Shown here in pieces: positions 1 to 12,320 of a stretch of 64,000 bases of DNA. Position 1 is the first letter of the stretch; every line of letters starts with the position of its first letter. A program made the position numbers and the translations under genes. The notes below the pieces were generated by a model. That model searched no databases and was not told the DNA's origin. It was given only the letters and a program-made list of their open reading frames with translations. The stretch lies in NCBI GenBank assembly GCA_947034895.1, contig OX344765.1:44893001-44957000 (forward strand), in the 5' to 3' direction. This DNA is from Rhytidiadelphus loreus. Its lineage: Eukaryota > Streptophyta > Bryopsida > Hypnales > Hylocomiaceae.

Positions 1-2
1 GG

Positions 3-101
3 GGTGGAGGCCGAGGGGGTGCCCCTGCTGTAGAGAAGACCGTGGAAGACCTGGATGCCGATTTAGAAACATATCACGCAGAAGCAATGCAGACAAATTA
101 A
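3..101 (+). CDS. C-terminal end of an ALY/REF (THO4-type) mRNA export factor, partial
   Basis: Frame 3 opens at the window edge and reads 32 codons to a TAA at 99-101. It starts with a Gly/Arg-rich stretch (GGGRGGAP) and ends VEDLDADLETYHAEAMQTN. This acidic tail, with DLDADL followed by YHAEAM, is the conserved C-terminal box of plant ALY/REF proteins, nuclear RNA-binding adaptors of the TREX complex that hand spliced mRNA to the export receptor. The RRM and upstream exons lie outside the window. The frame-1 reading hits a stop at codon 11. The family call rests on this short tail only, but the motif is distinctive. Confidence 0.8.
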   Translation, partial: GGGRGGAPAVEKTVEDLDADLETYHAEAMQTN

Positions 102-1900
102 ACCTACGCAAGCGAGGGCAAGGGCCTGCCCATGTCTTGGTCTGGTTGAATTGGCTCCTTGGAAGCCGGTGTATGGCATTCACTCCAGATTTTAGTTATC
201 GGTAGCAGATTGTAGGTTGTGGTTTTTGAGCTTAGCAATTACATTATGTTGACGTCAGCATATCTAGTGAAGTGATCCCAACGATATTTTATGCTCATCT
301 CTAGTTTGGCTTCTGTAGTGCCATGAAGCAATGTCTGGTGTTATTGGCTTATGTAGATGATACAGCTCCCCGGTATCCTGAGCTTCATCTAGTACTCAGG
401 TATGTAGAGGTTGTGGTTTTGATGCAGCTTGTAACTGAACTTTAGGATCTTGTTTCCCATGTGATCAGCTGAGCACCTCAATGCTCTGTAACTTTTCCAG
501 TTATGCATACGAGAGACAATCTACGGTGTCATTTGTGATGGCGAATTCTGATTTTTGTAGTTGTAAAATTTGTGGTATTCGTATATGATACGATAAAACC
601 ATGAGCGAGATAATATTTCTCTCTGTAGAGAACCATGAGAATTGGTGCCACGTATTTGCTATCAGAGCCAGGTTGGGTTTAGAATACTGTGAAATTGTCA
701 TTTTTGCACTTTTCGAACTCCCTCAAAGTAGGTCCATTGGCCAGGCGTAATACCTTATCAAGAAAAATTGCTAACTTGGACGGAATTACATATTTATTTT
801 TTTAAAGGTAATGAATTCAAATTTTAAAAGAATTTATGGCACTATTTTAGAACATGTTTAATCAACATTATAGTGGCAAGCAATATACTTACCAACATCA
901 ATAACATCACTATTAATTGTTTAGTGTTTGAATCCTTTCTTGAATTCTTGTATATTTTTTGGTTATATCTTAAATTCTTACATATTTTTTGGTTATATCT
1001 TTGTGTGTATCAGTGTTCCCTAAAGTGGCTAAAAATCGCTCCGGTTCTACCAAGATTTTGCCTGTGCTAAACTTATATTGTAAAAATTTGCGTGAAAACC
1101 ACCACCTCCGGGAGAGCAAGATGCAAAATTGCGATTTTATCTACTTTTGCTTTCTCGTTCATCCCTTGCCACACAAGAATAGGAATAGCTATTTTTAGAC
1201 TTCACGGAAATAGGGTTAGTAAGGACCTTATTTGGACTGTCCGATCTTAGTGTTGGTGGCTAGATTTGGACCGTGAATTTCGCACTCGATTCGCACATTG
1301 TCTTCTCTTCCGGGTGTAGGGTTTAGCGTTGTTGTGTCTTCTCCTTCAGGTGTCTTCTCCTCCACAACGTATGATTTTACATTGATGTTTTGCATTTACT
1401 CCTCTTAGGCTCCCCAATCCCCATTTGTACTATGTAGTTTGTATGCAATGGCGCATTGGCATTCAATTTCTTTTGAATGAAAAGTGATTCCGTATTTTTT
1501 ATGGGTTGAGCCGTCCTGCATTTTCAATTCTGGAGTCTTAATTTGGCAAAAACAGAGGGAGTCTAGTGGATTGCTGCCACTTCTTGGATTGAGAGACAAT
1601 TGTATGTTGGGTTTCTCGCGCATTCACTTCAATTGGGAAATGGAGGCTCCTGGAGTTGTAGTCTTGAATGTGGATTCTAAATTTCTAAATTTAGGTGGTG
1701 CGGGGCTGCGGACGTGTGCCATGATGTTGCAGTGAGTTTGGTACATTGGGGAATGGGGAGTCGGGGACTTGTCAACTCGGGGAGCCGGGGTTTATTTGGG
1801 GTGCAATCTTATATTTTGGGCTTCTTCGCATTGCACTTCCACCGTCACTGTGACTCTTTTTCCATGCGTGCTTGCAATTTGATTTCCATTTTTTTGGCTT
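102..1900. other. 3' flank of the ALY-like gene and intergenic DNA
   Basis: The first few hundred bases are probably 3' UTR of the ALY-like gene. The rest is AT-rich, with only short ORFs lacking recognisable domains. A short near-repeat of tatattttttggttatatctt occurs twice near 950-1005. No RNA gene or convincing exon was seen. Confidence 0.5.
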
Positions 1901-1949
1901 TCGTGTTGGTTATCGTTGTTTAGTTGTGGTCTTCTGAGTTTTGGTAGTG

Positions 1950-2128
1950 TCTTTTGCTGTGCAGGGCTATGGGTGGTGCAATGGCACCTAAATTGAAGTT
2001 GCCAGAGAACTTCCACATCTACACATTTGGTTCATTATGGAACTCCCATGGTTTGGGCAAATACCTTCCTGTTGGAGTGGCTATCAATTTGAAGGAGGAT
2101 GTGACACGGTTGTTGGAGACGCGCTTAG
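1950..2128 (+). pseudogene. Orphan coding segment, 5' part, interrupted by a foldback element
   Basis: After a plausible acceptor (gctgtgcag near 1964), an open frame reads GGAMAPKLKLPENFHIYTF and on to LLETRL, where a transposon begins at 2129. If the element and one copy of its TAG target duplication are skipped, the frame continues without a stop at 3135 into GDLFLGALPCFPSLSK and on for about 40 more codons. That continuity suggests a real former coding sequence. I do not recognise the product. It lies just upstream of the hAT-like remains and may be part of that element or of a host gene next to it. Confidence 0.35.
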
Positions 2129-3131
2129 ACACTAGTAGAAAAAAACAATGACCAAATCAACAAAAATCAACACAAAAGTGTTGATTTTTATTGTTGATTT
2201 GGACGTGTTGATTCTGGTACTTTTTAACATAGAAGTGTTGATTTTTTTGTTAATTTTTTGTTAATTTGATCAATAAAAAATATTTGAAAAAATCAAGAAC
2301 TTAAAAAATTGACTATACAAAGAGTGTCATATGCCAATAAAATGCCACCTAGGCAACCCCACAACATGGACAGAGAGACGCTAGCAAGGTTTGAATCTTG
2401 CACCTTGTACTTGGGGTGCAAGGTCGAAACCATTGCACTACATACTCACACATGTGCTTATGTGGAGTACTTTTTTATTTATGTAGTTTATGTTGTTTTT
2501 TTCAATTCAGTATTTTTTAAAGTCATCAGACTTTAGAGGTCATTTAAGAATAGAAAAACAACTATTTTTCTTAAAACTTGCAATCAAGAAAAGTTTCTAA
2601 ATTAAAGTATCTTTTATCTCCAAAATTCCGTTTGCAATTTCAAGTCTCCAATCAAAATTTATGAATAAATTTCAGGGAGGTTTTTTTGACATCATGAATG
2701 AAATTTATTCATAACTTTTGATTGAAGACTTGAAATTGCAAACTGATTTTTGGAGATGAAATGAAAGATACTTTGATTTAGCAACTTTTCTTAGTTAAAA
2801 AATTCAAGAAAAAAGTTGTTTTTCTATTCCTAAATGACCTCTAAAGTCTGTTGACTTTGAAAAATACCGAATTGTGAATGATTTAGTTTTAAATAAAATA
2901 CCACATTATTTATAGAATACTAACTATGGTGGTTTAAACCTTTTTTTAAGTCACAAAACTTACTTGAGATTCTTGAAAGTCAAAATCACCAAAAAAAATG
3001 TTGATTTTTTGGTTGATTTAGAGTTGTAGTATCCAAATCAACAAAAAATTGTTCAAATGGATGATACAGTATCAAAATCAATACTTTTGTGTTGATGTTT
3101 TGTTGATTTGGTCACTGTTTTTCTACTCCTC
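2129..3131. mobile_element. Long inverted-repeat (foldback) element with CACTA-like end, about 1.0 kb
   Basis: The left end reads ACACTAGTAGAAAAAAAC and the right end, reverse complemented, GAGGAGTAGAAAAAC. Both continue into AGTGACCAAATCAACA-type sequence. The two arms match over much of 2129-2690 and 2690-3131 with a centre near 2690. For example, gactttagaggtcattt at 2530 pairs with aaatgacctctaaagtc near 2833. The left arm has about 180 bp (2310-2490) missing from the right. The flanks are TAG (2126-2128) and TAG (3132-3134), a 3-bp target duplication as CACTA elements make. Only one end keeps the CACTA terminus, so the superfamily call is tentative. No transposase frame is inside. Confidence 0.6.
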
Positions 3132-3134
3132 TAG

Positions 3135-5940
3135 GGGACTTGTTTCTTGGTGCATTGCCTTGTTTTCCTTCACTGTCCAAGGCGACGGTGGTGTCATTGA
3201 AGGGCCTGGTTCTTAAGATTACCAATCCAAATAAACAAAAAACTGCACGGAAGAGACGCAAAGTTTCCCCCAACATCATGATACGTCAATGGCAGGGTAC
3301 ACATTTACGTGGGCAAAAGGTGAATTTGATGCCGCTGGGAATTTGGCAGGGGTTGTGTGCAAGAGCTCCAATGTTGTAAGTAGTAGGCGGAAGATAATGG
3401 TTCTCAAAGGAGATAATTTGGAGAAACACGAAGGAAAAAGGACCTGTAGGAGCGATGGCGATCTTTTCTCACAATTGAAGAAAGGAGAAACCTACATTGA
3501 ATGTGACTGCAAGCATTTGTAGTTTACAAAGCTGTGGGCAAGATAATGGCTTGACAATAGTGTCATTGACTAGGTTTTGGTTGGCTTCAACAGTGAAGCA
3601 AACAGAAAGGGTTCAATTTTCTACACTCTTCCAAGTTCTCAATTCTAGTCATCCTATGTGTGACTATGAATGTGAGCAATACTTATTGAGGCACTTGAAG
3701 CTAAAGAATGTCCCTAGGAAACATTGGTCTGAGACGTCTGGGTGGAATATGGTAGAACACCTTCATTCTTGTGTTTTGTCTGCCTTGAAGCTCGCAATTC
3801 AAAATGCTAGCTTTGTTTCTATCAGCGCGGACGAAATGACAACGGTGGACAATACTTTGTGGGTCGGAGTTTACGTATATATATTAGATTCATGGGAGAG
3901 GATCCCATACCTACTTCATTTGTCATGTATTTATGATTGTGGTACTGCAGATCACCTTACTAACGTTGGAGAAGGAGGACTTACATGGGAGCAAATTGCA
4001 AGTAAACTAGTTTCATTTGGGGCAGATGGGGTCAGTATGTTTCAAGGCCCCCAAACTAGGGTATCTACCCAAATTTTCCAGAAATGGACCCCTTTTTTGC
4101 CTCAGAGCTAATTGTGCTTCACATTGCATCAACCTGGTAGTGGAAACATTGTCCAACTTTCCGATTAGAGGCCCTATGCCAATTGCTGTATTCATATTTT
4201 TGCCACAGCCACAAGTGGCACTCAAAGCTTCAAGACACTTTTGGTAAAGATGGGTGTCGATATAGTCGCTGCTAGCTGGCCAAAAAGGGCACTTTGTCCC
4301 AACTACAAACTTTGATTACCTCTTTGACATAGAGTTTTTGCTTTCCCTTGCATGCTTCATTCCAATGTTAAACACAGTTCATTGCCTCATCAAACTGTCA
4401 CAATCCTGTGACATTTTTATATATGGCTTTCTACAGTCCATAAAAGTTTGTCAAGCTGATTTGGCAAAAATGTTTGTCAATGAGAGCACGGCATTCTTGA
4501 CACCAGAGTTCAAGCGGTATCAAGAACTCATTTCACTAGCTTGTCCCAAAATTCCCATGGAATGTAGGGTAAAGGAGGGAGAAGTTGTTTCATATCTGGC
4601 CATGAACTTTGGCATTACTGCAATATTTGCAAGCTGTCACTACAAATTGACAAGCAATCATTTGTAGAAGATTTTCAGCACAGGCAGACAAACATTCAAC
4701 ACCAGTTTGCAAGTTTTTTTTACTTCTCTCCCCATTTTTTTGTTTTATTTATTTTTATTTGAACTTGTCTTGCACTCTTGCTAGACTATTGGCACTACAG
4801 TCAGGCCTCGGGGCTTTGGTACAGGCAAAGAATGATATTGCAATGGGATTTTATTTGGTTTCCATTTTTTTTCCTTGTTCATTATAGGTTTTGTTTATTC
4901 TTCATTACAGGTTTGTCCTCTAGTTTATGTTTGGTGTTTTTCTAGTTTAATTGAGGTTCTTATTTGGTTTAGTTCATTGTGTTCCTTGGATTGGTTCTTT
5001 CTTTGTTTCATGATATTTAGGTTTGCATTGGCGTGAGGGCTTTTAGTCTTTTGCCTTGTGAACCGCAAATGGATTCACTGACTTCAGTCCCTTGTGCAGT
5101 TTGGCAGAGATTACTTAGTCACTCTTGGATGAGCTAGACCGGCGCTTCTTGCAACAAGAGTTGCTAGATGCATTCGGCATAATCTCATAATATATCCCTA
5201 ATATTGGAAACAACCGAGGATTGAAGACAACTTTGCTCACCATTTGAGTGTGCTAAGTGATTCTATTCTTATCCTAGGCTGTTGAATGTAGGGCTGCAGG
5301 AAGGAGGAACATCATACATTAGCCTTGAAATGTTGTCTGGCTCTAATTTAGACAATCAACAAGGTTTGTTTAAATTGATTATGAGAGATAACTATGAAGT
5401 TGCTTGTGCAGCAGCTGGCCGCATAAATCGGGTTATCGAGCTTTGGCATACCCTTTTCCAATCACAACATTTACGGAAACTCATTTCCAAGTACTTTAGA
5501 GTGGTTGAAATTGGCATGTGTTTGGTCTTGGGGTTTGTTGAGAATGAATGTTGTTTTTCTACTTTGAAGTTTCTGAAGTCTTGCCAATGCAACAAGCTAG
5601 GCAAGCATTTGACGTTGGTGGTCCACATGTTCAAGCAAAAGTATTATACATTGGAGAACTTTTCTTATAAGGCTGCAATGGAATCTTGGAAGGATGCGAT
5701 GAAAGTGGGCCGCTATAGAGACATCTGATGTGCCGGTTTCGAGTATTCTCCCCCTTTAGAATGCTTAGTTTTCATCAGATTTCGCTAGCTTTGAACTTCA
5801 ACACAGTGCTTTCTTTGATGTCGAAGATTTTGGTTGGCAAGAAGAGGGTTGGAAGGTGGGCGATTGGGCGGGTGTTCATGAGAAGGGCAAGATGGTGTTC
5901 ATCGACAAATTCTTCAGAGCTGATGATTGGAGTGTAGGAG
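3135..5940 (+). pseudogene. hAT-like transposase (BED-finger/DUF4371-type), multiply broken
   Basis: Recognisable pieces lie in order on the plus strand but in different frames. At 3289-3522 is an N-terminal segment (FTWAKGEFDAAGN, VVCKSS) like the zinc-finger part of plant hAT-like proteins. At 3497-4111 comes the catalytic-like region (FVSISADEMTTVDNTLWVGV, then LVSFGADGVSMFQG). At 4090-4230 is RANCASHCINLVVETLSNFP, matching the usual C-x-A-H-x-x-N-L stretch. At 5282-5728 is a C-terminal block with ENECCFSTLKFLKSC, resembling the hAT dimerisation region. A T-rich stretch of about 600 bp (4668-5280) and frameshifts separate them. Family resemblance is from memory of the motifs. No terminal repeats were found. 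Confidence 0.6.
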
Positions 5941-7440
5941 TGCGGGCTTCATTCTAACTTCAACTTGTGCTATTAACTTGTTTTGTGTGTTCTGTAAATA
6001 ATGTGTATATCACTAATACTACAATTTTGGGCAGTCTTGCTTAATGCAAGTGGGGTTCAATTCCCCAGTTAGTGAATGTATGTAGTGTTCTAGCATTGTG
6101 GTTTTGTGGTTTTGTTTTACTTTCACTTTCAAGTTTCATTGTTTTAGCTTGTGGGACTTTTTTTATAAGTTGATTTTTGAGCAGCAAATGCTTCATGTTT
6201 CTCAGGTCATATTTGAGTTTCAATTAGAAGTCCATGTTTGAATTCATGCTTGAGTTTTTGGAATTTGAAAATGGCTTGCTGCATGTGTGATTTTATCTTT
6301 GAGTTCAAGTTTGAACAAGTTGAACACAAACTTGTCCAAGTAAAACATGCATTTGGTGGAATAAAAATCATAATATTTCGAAATCTTTTGCCATCACTTA
6401 GCATTTCCAAACGATTCAGCTGACTAAAATTAGCAAATTCAGTCCCTTGTATTGTACCAAAGTTCAGCACTTGTCGCAAGTTGCCTTCTACTATAAGCAA
6501 GAAAAATAGACAAAACACTATCATTCGTACACAAATTTATATTTTGGTTTACATCACTCCCAAGGTTATTTCGAGGAAGCTACCACTTGTTAGGCACAGT
6601 GATAGCGTTCCAGTGAATTCTACAGAAGGTATTTTGAGAACATTGGTGTGTATATAACTTAATTTTTCATAAACCACCCTACTCCATACCTCCCAAATTA
6701 TCCACAAGATATATACCATGCACCTAGTTTATGTACAACCAAGTACTTCTTCCAAAACTATTAGTACATCAAAACATATTTGCCACCCTCTTGCATAATC
6801 ATGAGTTTCTTGATGTAGTTAACATAGTCTCCCTTCTAATAGAGATATAGAATTTTGGTATCACTCGTTCATTCATTCTTATCTTTGAGATAAGATGTGG
6901 GATCTAAGATGTAAAGACTCTTAATTTACGCTAGCTATAGATGGTTATAGTTCTAAAATATAGTATAATAATGACAAATATGTTTATGCTTTTGCCTAGA
7001 TTGACCAAGAAAATTCAAATTAACCTTGGTGGACGTTTAAAAGGAGTAAAGGACACCTAAAATGATATTTGAAGATAGCTTGAAATGGATTACTTTCCAC
7101 AATCATTGCCTTATGTGAAAATGAATGCAAAAATTTGGAATCAAGTAAAGTTAATACTTTAAACATACAAAAAATTTAAAAGAAATTTCAATAGGCATGA
7201 CTCTTGTACAGGAATGTAGTAATGTACTCATGCAACCAAAATCTTCTTTGAGATAAGACAAATGTTGATTTGCATGTGTAACATTGTTTATTACCTTCAT
7301 CATCTCATTGATTGATTATCATTGCACTTTATTACTTGAAACCTCTTGAAAGACAATCATAGAATCATTAATATTTATTACAACAATTTCAAATTGTAAT
7401 GTACCTCCACAATTAATATATTGACTTTGTTGGAGGTGTA
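5941..7440. other. AT-rich intergenic DNA
   Basis: No ORF of note and no clear repeat boundaries. A 3' exon or 3' UTR of the minus-strand coiled-coil gene may lie in 6900-7440, because the last exon found (7447-7552) ends in an open splice phase. Confidence 0.4.
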
Positions 7441-7446
7441 TTAGAC

Positions 7447-10400
7447 CTCTCCCTTTCTTCATGCTTGGCCTTTAATTCATCAACAATTTTCTTTGTATGC
7501 CCTTGATATCTTATACTAATGTCATCTTCAGAGAACTTTTTTCTTTCTTGAACTATATTTAAATTCAATATTAATTTAGCTTGCAACACTCATATACAAA
7601 CTACATTATGTATTTTCACTACTTAAATTGGAACTTTTAACAACAAAAATTCTAGTATATGTAATATTTTAAATAAACTTCAACTTTAAAATGACAATAT
7701 CCGTATTTATCTATGAAATAGGAGAACTAAAAGGTTGAATAGTCAAAGATACTTGCTTCTATATCTATAGGTATTAAAATAAATTATTTAGGAAGATTCA
7801 ATGATGTTAACAAAATATATTTATAGAAAAAAAAGAATCATATGCATAATTTTTGAAAAATAGAAATATGATTTGAAAATTAATGTAATCTACACAATTA
7901 ATCTCACTTTCACTTGTGTTCTAAGGATTAATTTCCAAGTGTTTAAATGGCCTATAGTGAATTCTCCACAAGAATCTTCAATATTTATAGGAGTAGCAAT
8001 GAATCGATTAAGAATATTCTAAGAAGGTTGTAAAAAATACCAATAAAAAAAAAATTGACTTATAGTATTTTATGACATTATATATTAGTAGGTCATTACA
8101 ATTAGATGTATAATTTCAAGTGTAGAACCTTTCATTACTTTTTAGTTTAAGTGCTAGGAATTAAAAGTAAGAATGATTTTTCTTTACTTGGTGTAGCTTT
8201 TTTGAGCTTTGCTTCTTGTAATTCCTTTAAATAAGTCATCTTCTTATCTAGTTGCTATTTCAAAGTACCATAGCCACAATTCAAGCTTTAAAAGTTTGAT
8301 TTCAAGATTCTAAATTCTAATATCCAAAAAGTTTTTCCTTCACATATGAACAACATACATTATATTCTAAAATATATACCACAAATATATGAGAACAAAA
8401 TTGAGTTGTTGGAGGTAGTTCCACAAGGGTCCATCAATGGGGTTTATGATTTAGGGTTTATAAATTGTCCTAAACAAGCTTGGCATCTTCCGAATCACTA
8501 AACAAAAATTAGGCTTGCCCAAATTTGGATCCCCTTTCTTACCGTGAGCAATAGAATCAATCTATTTTCAACCAAGAGTATAGTGTCCAATTGTCTTGTA
8601 AAACCCCTTTCAGCCTGAGTGCAAAGATAGAAATGCTTGTTATTATTGTAGTATCCAAAAATTGCAATGAAAGTGTAAATTTCTAATTCACAAAATTGGT
8701 GGTTAACGAAATTCTTTAGCAATTCTTTAGGGTCTAACAAGTTCTTGAAATTTTCAATGTCCTTATAAATTCATTGACTAAGTAATTGCTTAGGATCTTA
8801 GAAATTGATTGAATTAGCAATTCTTTAGGATTTAGCAAATTCATGTAATCAATCATTCCTTAGGATCTTACCACAAATTCACCAAATTAGCAATTATTTA
8901 GGGTCTTACAAGTTCTTAGAATTTGCAGGTCCTTAGGATCTTACAAATTTGATGATTGAGAGTAGTTGTTGAGGATCTTACAAATGCACACAATGAGCAA
9001 TTCCTTAGGGTTTGACAAATTCACCGAATTAGCAATTCCATCATGTCTTACAAATTCATAAGATTAACAATTCTTTAGGATCTTTCCAAGCAAAGCAATT
9101 AGGTCTTGATTGCAAAGTTTCTTACAAGTCCTTCACTACCAACATGTAGCTTGTCCACCAGCTTCTTGGTGCCTTGGATGAGGAGGATGAGTGGATAGGA
9201 GTTTTTGCGGCTTTGGATGTCATCAAAGACTCCATAGATGGAGTTCTGTGTATGGTCTATGAGTTTGTGCACTTTATGGATCAGTAAAGATTCTTTCCTC
9301 TGGTAGGCCTGTAGAGGTTAGGGTTTTGAGGTTGATCATTAAATATGGTTTGTTGGACTTAAACTTGAGTATTGTAAGCATGTAGCTTGTATAAGGGAGG
9401 AGGGCCTAGAACCGGACACTTGAGCCATACATACTAAGCCATATGTACTAGTTCCATTTTTAGATTGTCATATAAATGCTTTTGGAACTTATTGGCAATT
9501 GAAAGTAAGAAGAATCTAAAACACTTTGTTGTATACTTTTGGATATCATAGAAATTAATTATGACTTTTCAGAGGTATTCATTTAGTAGATTTCTAAAAC
9601 CATGCTCTAGTTTTGATGTATATGGGTTAAACTTCTTGAATTGAGTAATTATTATTTTCAAGATTTTTTAGGGCATGGTTTGGGATAGATGCTTGGGAAT
9701 GGTATGTCTACCTTTTATGAACACAGAGGGACATGCATTACCTTTTGTGAATAGAGAGATTATTAAATGCATAAGTCCTATGTTTTTGTTATCTTCAATT
9801 ATTTAGGGTTTATAATGCTTTTTGATAAACACTTAGACCTCTTTCATATCACCTTTTCTTCTCTGGAATGACCTTCTAGAATATCCTACACACTTGCTAC
9901 AGTTTGATTGACTTTAACTCACTTGTCACACACTTAAACTACAATGAAAACACCTAAAATTGTAGAATAGTTGGAGGCTCCTTGTTTTAGAAAAAATATT
10001 TTTGTAATATTAGCAATTGAAAATCATGATTTTTATTTTTTTTAAATAGAATTTTTGGATATGACATGTAATTTCTGCGAATTTTCAACCTTAGGCCATT
10101 GAATCATCATACAACTGGATCTAAAAATAAAATCTCAAAAATTTTGCAATCAACTAATTGTAGTGAAATAAGGAGACACTTTAATGACGCTTTTGAGGGA
10201 CTCCAACGTCCATATTCCGGATGATGAACGAAGGGCTTTAAGGCACTTTGTAGTCCAACTAACTTCTCATTCATCCAATGCAATTCTTGAATTTAGAAAA
10301 AACAACCTTGCTTAATGACCAAATTCATGAAATTTCAGTAAATGATATTTCTGTAGAAAGATATAAGCAAAAATGTGCAAGAATTCAGAAAAGGATAGAG

Positions 10401-12320
10401 GCGTTTAGGGGTTAATGGAAGTCTAGGGACACTTCAAGGGAAATCTATTGTGCATGAATGTATGTATATAAGGATGGTGTTGGGTGTTTCCACCTTATGA
10501 AGTGTGAGAAGAAAGAGGTCATGATGTATTATTTTGTTACCTTGGGAATTTCTGCTGTATTGCTCAATTGTGACAGACTCGTTTGAAGATCCTTTACCAC
10601 ATTTTCTAGATAGACGGTTTGCTTCTCCTGAAACAAGTATTGAGTGTACATGCTTGTCATAGCGTCGACATCCATTACCATTTTGATTTTTCGGATTTCT
10701 CTGAGCATCCTCATCTGCAACTCTTCACTTATTTGTTCCTTCTTGCCAACATACCATTGCTTAAGCAACTGCAGGACATGAAACAGTCTCATCCATTACC
10801 ACAGAATGACCTCCCAAAAACGTGGGGAAGATTAAATTCTCTTTTATGGCATTGTCTAAAAGTTCCTGAAGCAAATCTAATTTTTGCTGAAAACAAATTT
10901 GCTGAGTTTGGGCCATGTTGAATGATGCAAAAGCAGGACTGGAGCCATGATCAAAACTAAGTCTCACCTACTTCATCGAGCTCCTTCTTGGCGGCCATTC
11001 GTGAATTCTTGGCATCGAACTCAACCATCTTAAGTTCCATAATCTGATGATTCTTGATGTTAATGACATTTCCCAAGCTTTCCAGCTGCCATTTGCAAAC
11101 CATCCCGTTGAGATATATGCAAATTAGAAGCCAGTTCTTTCGAGTCAAAACTCTTCGATAGTGGCTCGATTTCTAAAGTGACCGACTGTGTGTAGTAATG
11201 GGTACCTGACTGCTGAATATCGCCTTCTCCTCTCGCATGGGCTTCAAGAGGTTTTCAAAGTGTAATTCCACGAGCTGGGTGTCCTTGGTCTTACGAAAAA
11301 TTCGCACCAGCCTTGCATCCAAGAGGCGGATCCTCTCCATAGTGGGTGTGTTGGGGTCCAGCACATCGGCGCAGTCTATCTCTGCGCACCTCGTGTCTGT
11401 GATTTGTTTTTGCAGCTGCAATAACCAAGTAAGAAACAACCATCCTTGATTTTTTGCTTTCATTTGAGCTTCAAAGTCTTTGAGGCATTGATCACATTCC
11501 ATTGTTTACTAGGCCTGAAATGCTCTTTTACTATATATAATAATAGAATGTCAAATACACCCAGATTGGCAACTTCACCCCAACTTTATCTTGGTGAATG
11601 CTTGAAAGGGAAGACAATCTTGAAAGGTAGCTTAGCATGTGTTGCTTTTTCACGTTATTGCCTCATGTGTGTTAGATTTCAAAGGACCCAGTTGTATTGG
11701 TAAAGAATGTTCTGTGCAATGAAGTAATGTGTAAAAGCAAATGATAGTCCTTGCCTGCAATTGCAGGAACACAGACTTGGCCCTTTCCGCATCAAACCCT
11801 GCTCGTAAACACTTGACATGCCTTCGCATCCCGTCTAGACCCGAAGCTTCCTTGCGAGCGGCCATCTCTTTGGCTTGCAGAAGCGCTAGTGCTGAATGCA
11901 ATAGCATGTTAGTAGTTCGGGCTGCTCGGATCAGCATGCGGTTCCGCCTCAGCTTGATTTGCGAGGCCTCGTAGTAAGCTCTCCCAACCACCCCTGCCGA
12001 GAAAACACGAATTTGTCCCAGCTTCAGAACCATTTAACCCGCAAAGGACCATGGTTTCATGGTTTGAAAATGACTTTTCAATTGATCGTGTTTTGCAAAA
12101 GACAATTCGGATGAGGTTACATTTTATATGATCAGAATCAGATATGAATATATTAATTTGTGTCAAAAAAAAGAAAAAAGAAAAGAAATGTTATAATAGA
12201 CATTCTCTGAACGACCATTAACGCTCTTGGTGGTAAGGGATTACCAAGGCGATTGATTTTGAACTCGAGCTCGATGGCCCTCTCCTTGAGCATGTTGATT
12301 CTCTTGGCCTCTAACGCCAT
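7447..12320 (-). CDS. Coiled-coil protein resembling outer-dynein-arm docking subunits (CCDC63/CCDC114/CCDC151 group), 3' end not found
   Basis: Minus-strand exons read by splice site and phase: 12320-12245 (start MALEAKRINMLKERAIELE), 11993-11755, 11415-11206, 11085-10972, about 10886-10800, about 10775-10541, 9308-9126, 8614-8543, 8254-8188 and 7552-7447. Most junctions keep frame exactly. The 11755 donor would be a GC donor, and the 10886/10775 join is unresolved (a 31-bp gap between in-phase sites, or a frameshift). The protein is charged and coiled-coil-like throughout. Residues about 140-213 run LLDARLVRIFRKTKDTQ, then REEKAIFSSQ joined to LESLGNVINIKNHQIMELKM, then FDAKNSRMAAKKELDE. 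The spacing (F..QL..L...L..K...L...M..DA...R.A..EL) matches the conserved core I know from axonemal docking proteins. A role in sperm flagella is inferred. Alternative: another axonemal coiled-coil family, or a gene starting to decay. Confidence 0.5.
8690..9085. repeat. Degenerate minisatellite inside an intron
   Basis: About ten imperfect copies of a 30-40 bp unit built on ttagcaattctttaggat followed by cttacaaattca. Copies start near 8715, 8782, 8815, 8852, 8888, 8922, 8995 and 9065. The array lies between exons 9126-9308 and 8543-8614 of the minus-strand coiled-coil gene. Confidence 0.65.
9309..10540. other. Intron of the coiled-coil gene with a transposon relic
   Basis: AT-rich intron. 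About 9940-10170 is related to 15630-15900, to 61670-61800 and to the reverse complement of 62810-63180, sharing gttggaggc and agcaattgaaaatcatgatt. A tttaggggttaa motif at 10404-10415 looks like a right end of the TTAA-flanked element family. Confidence 0.45.
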
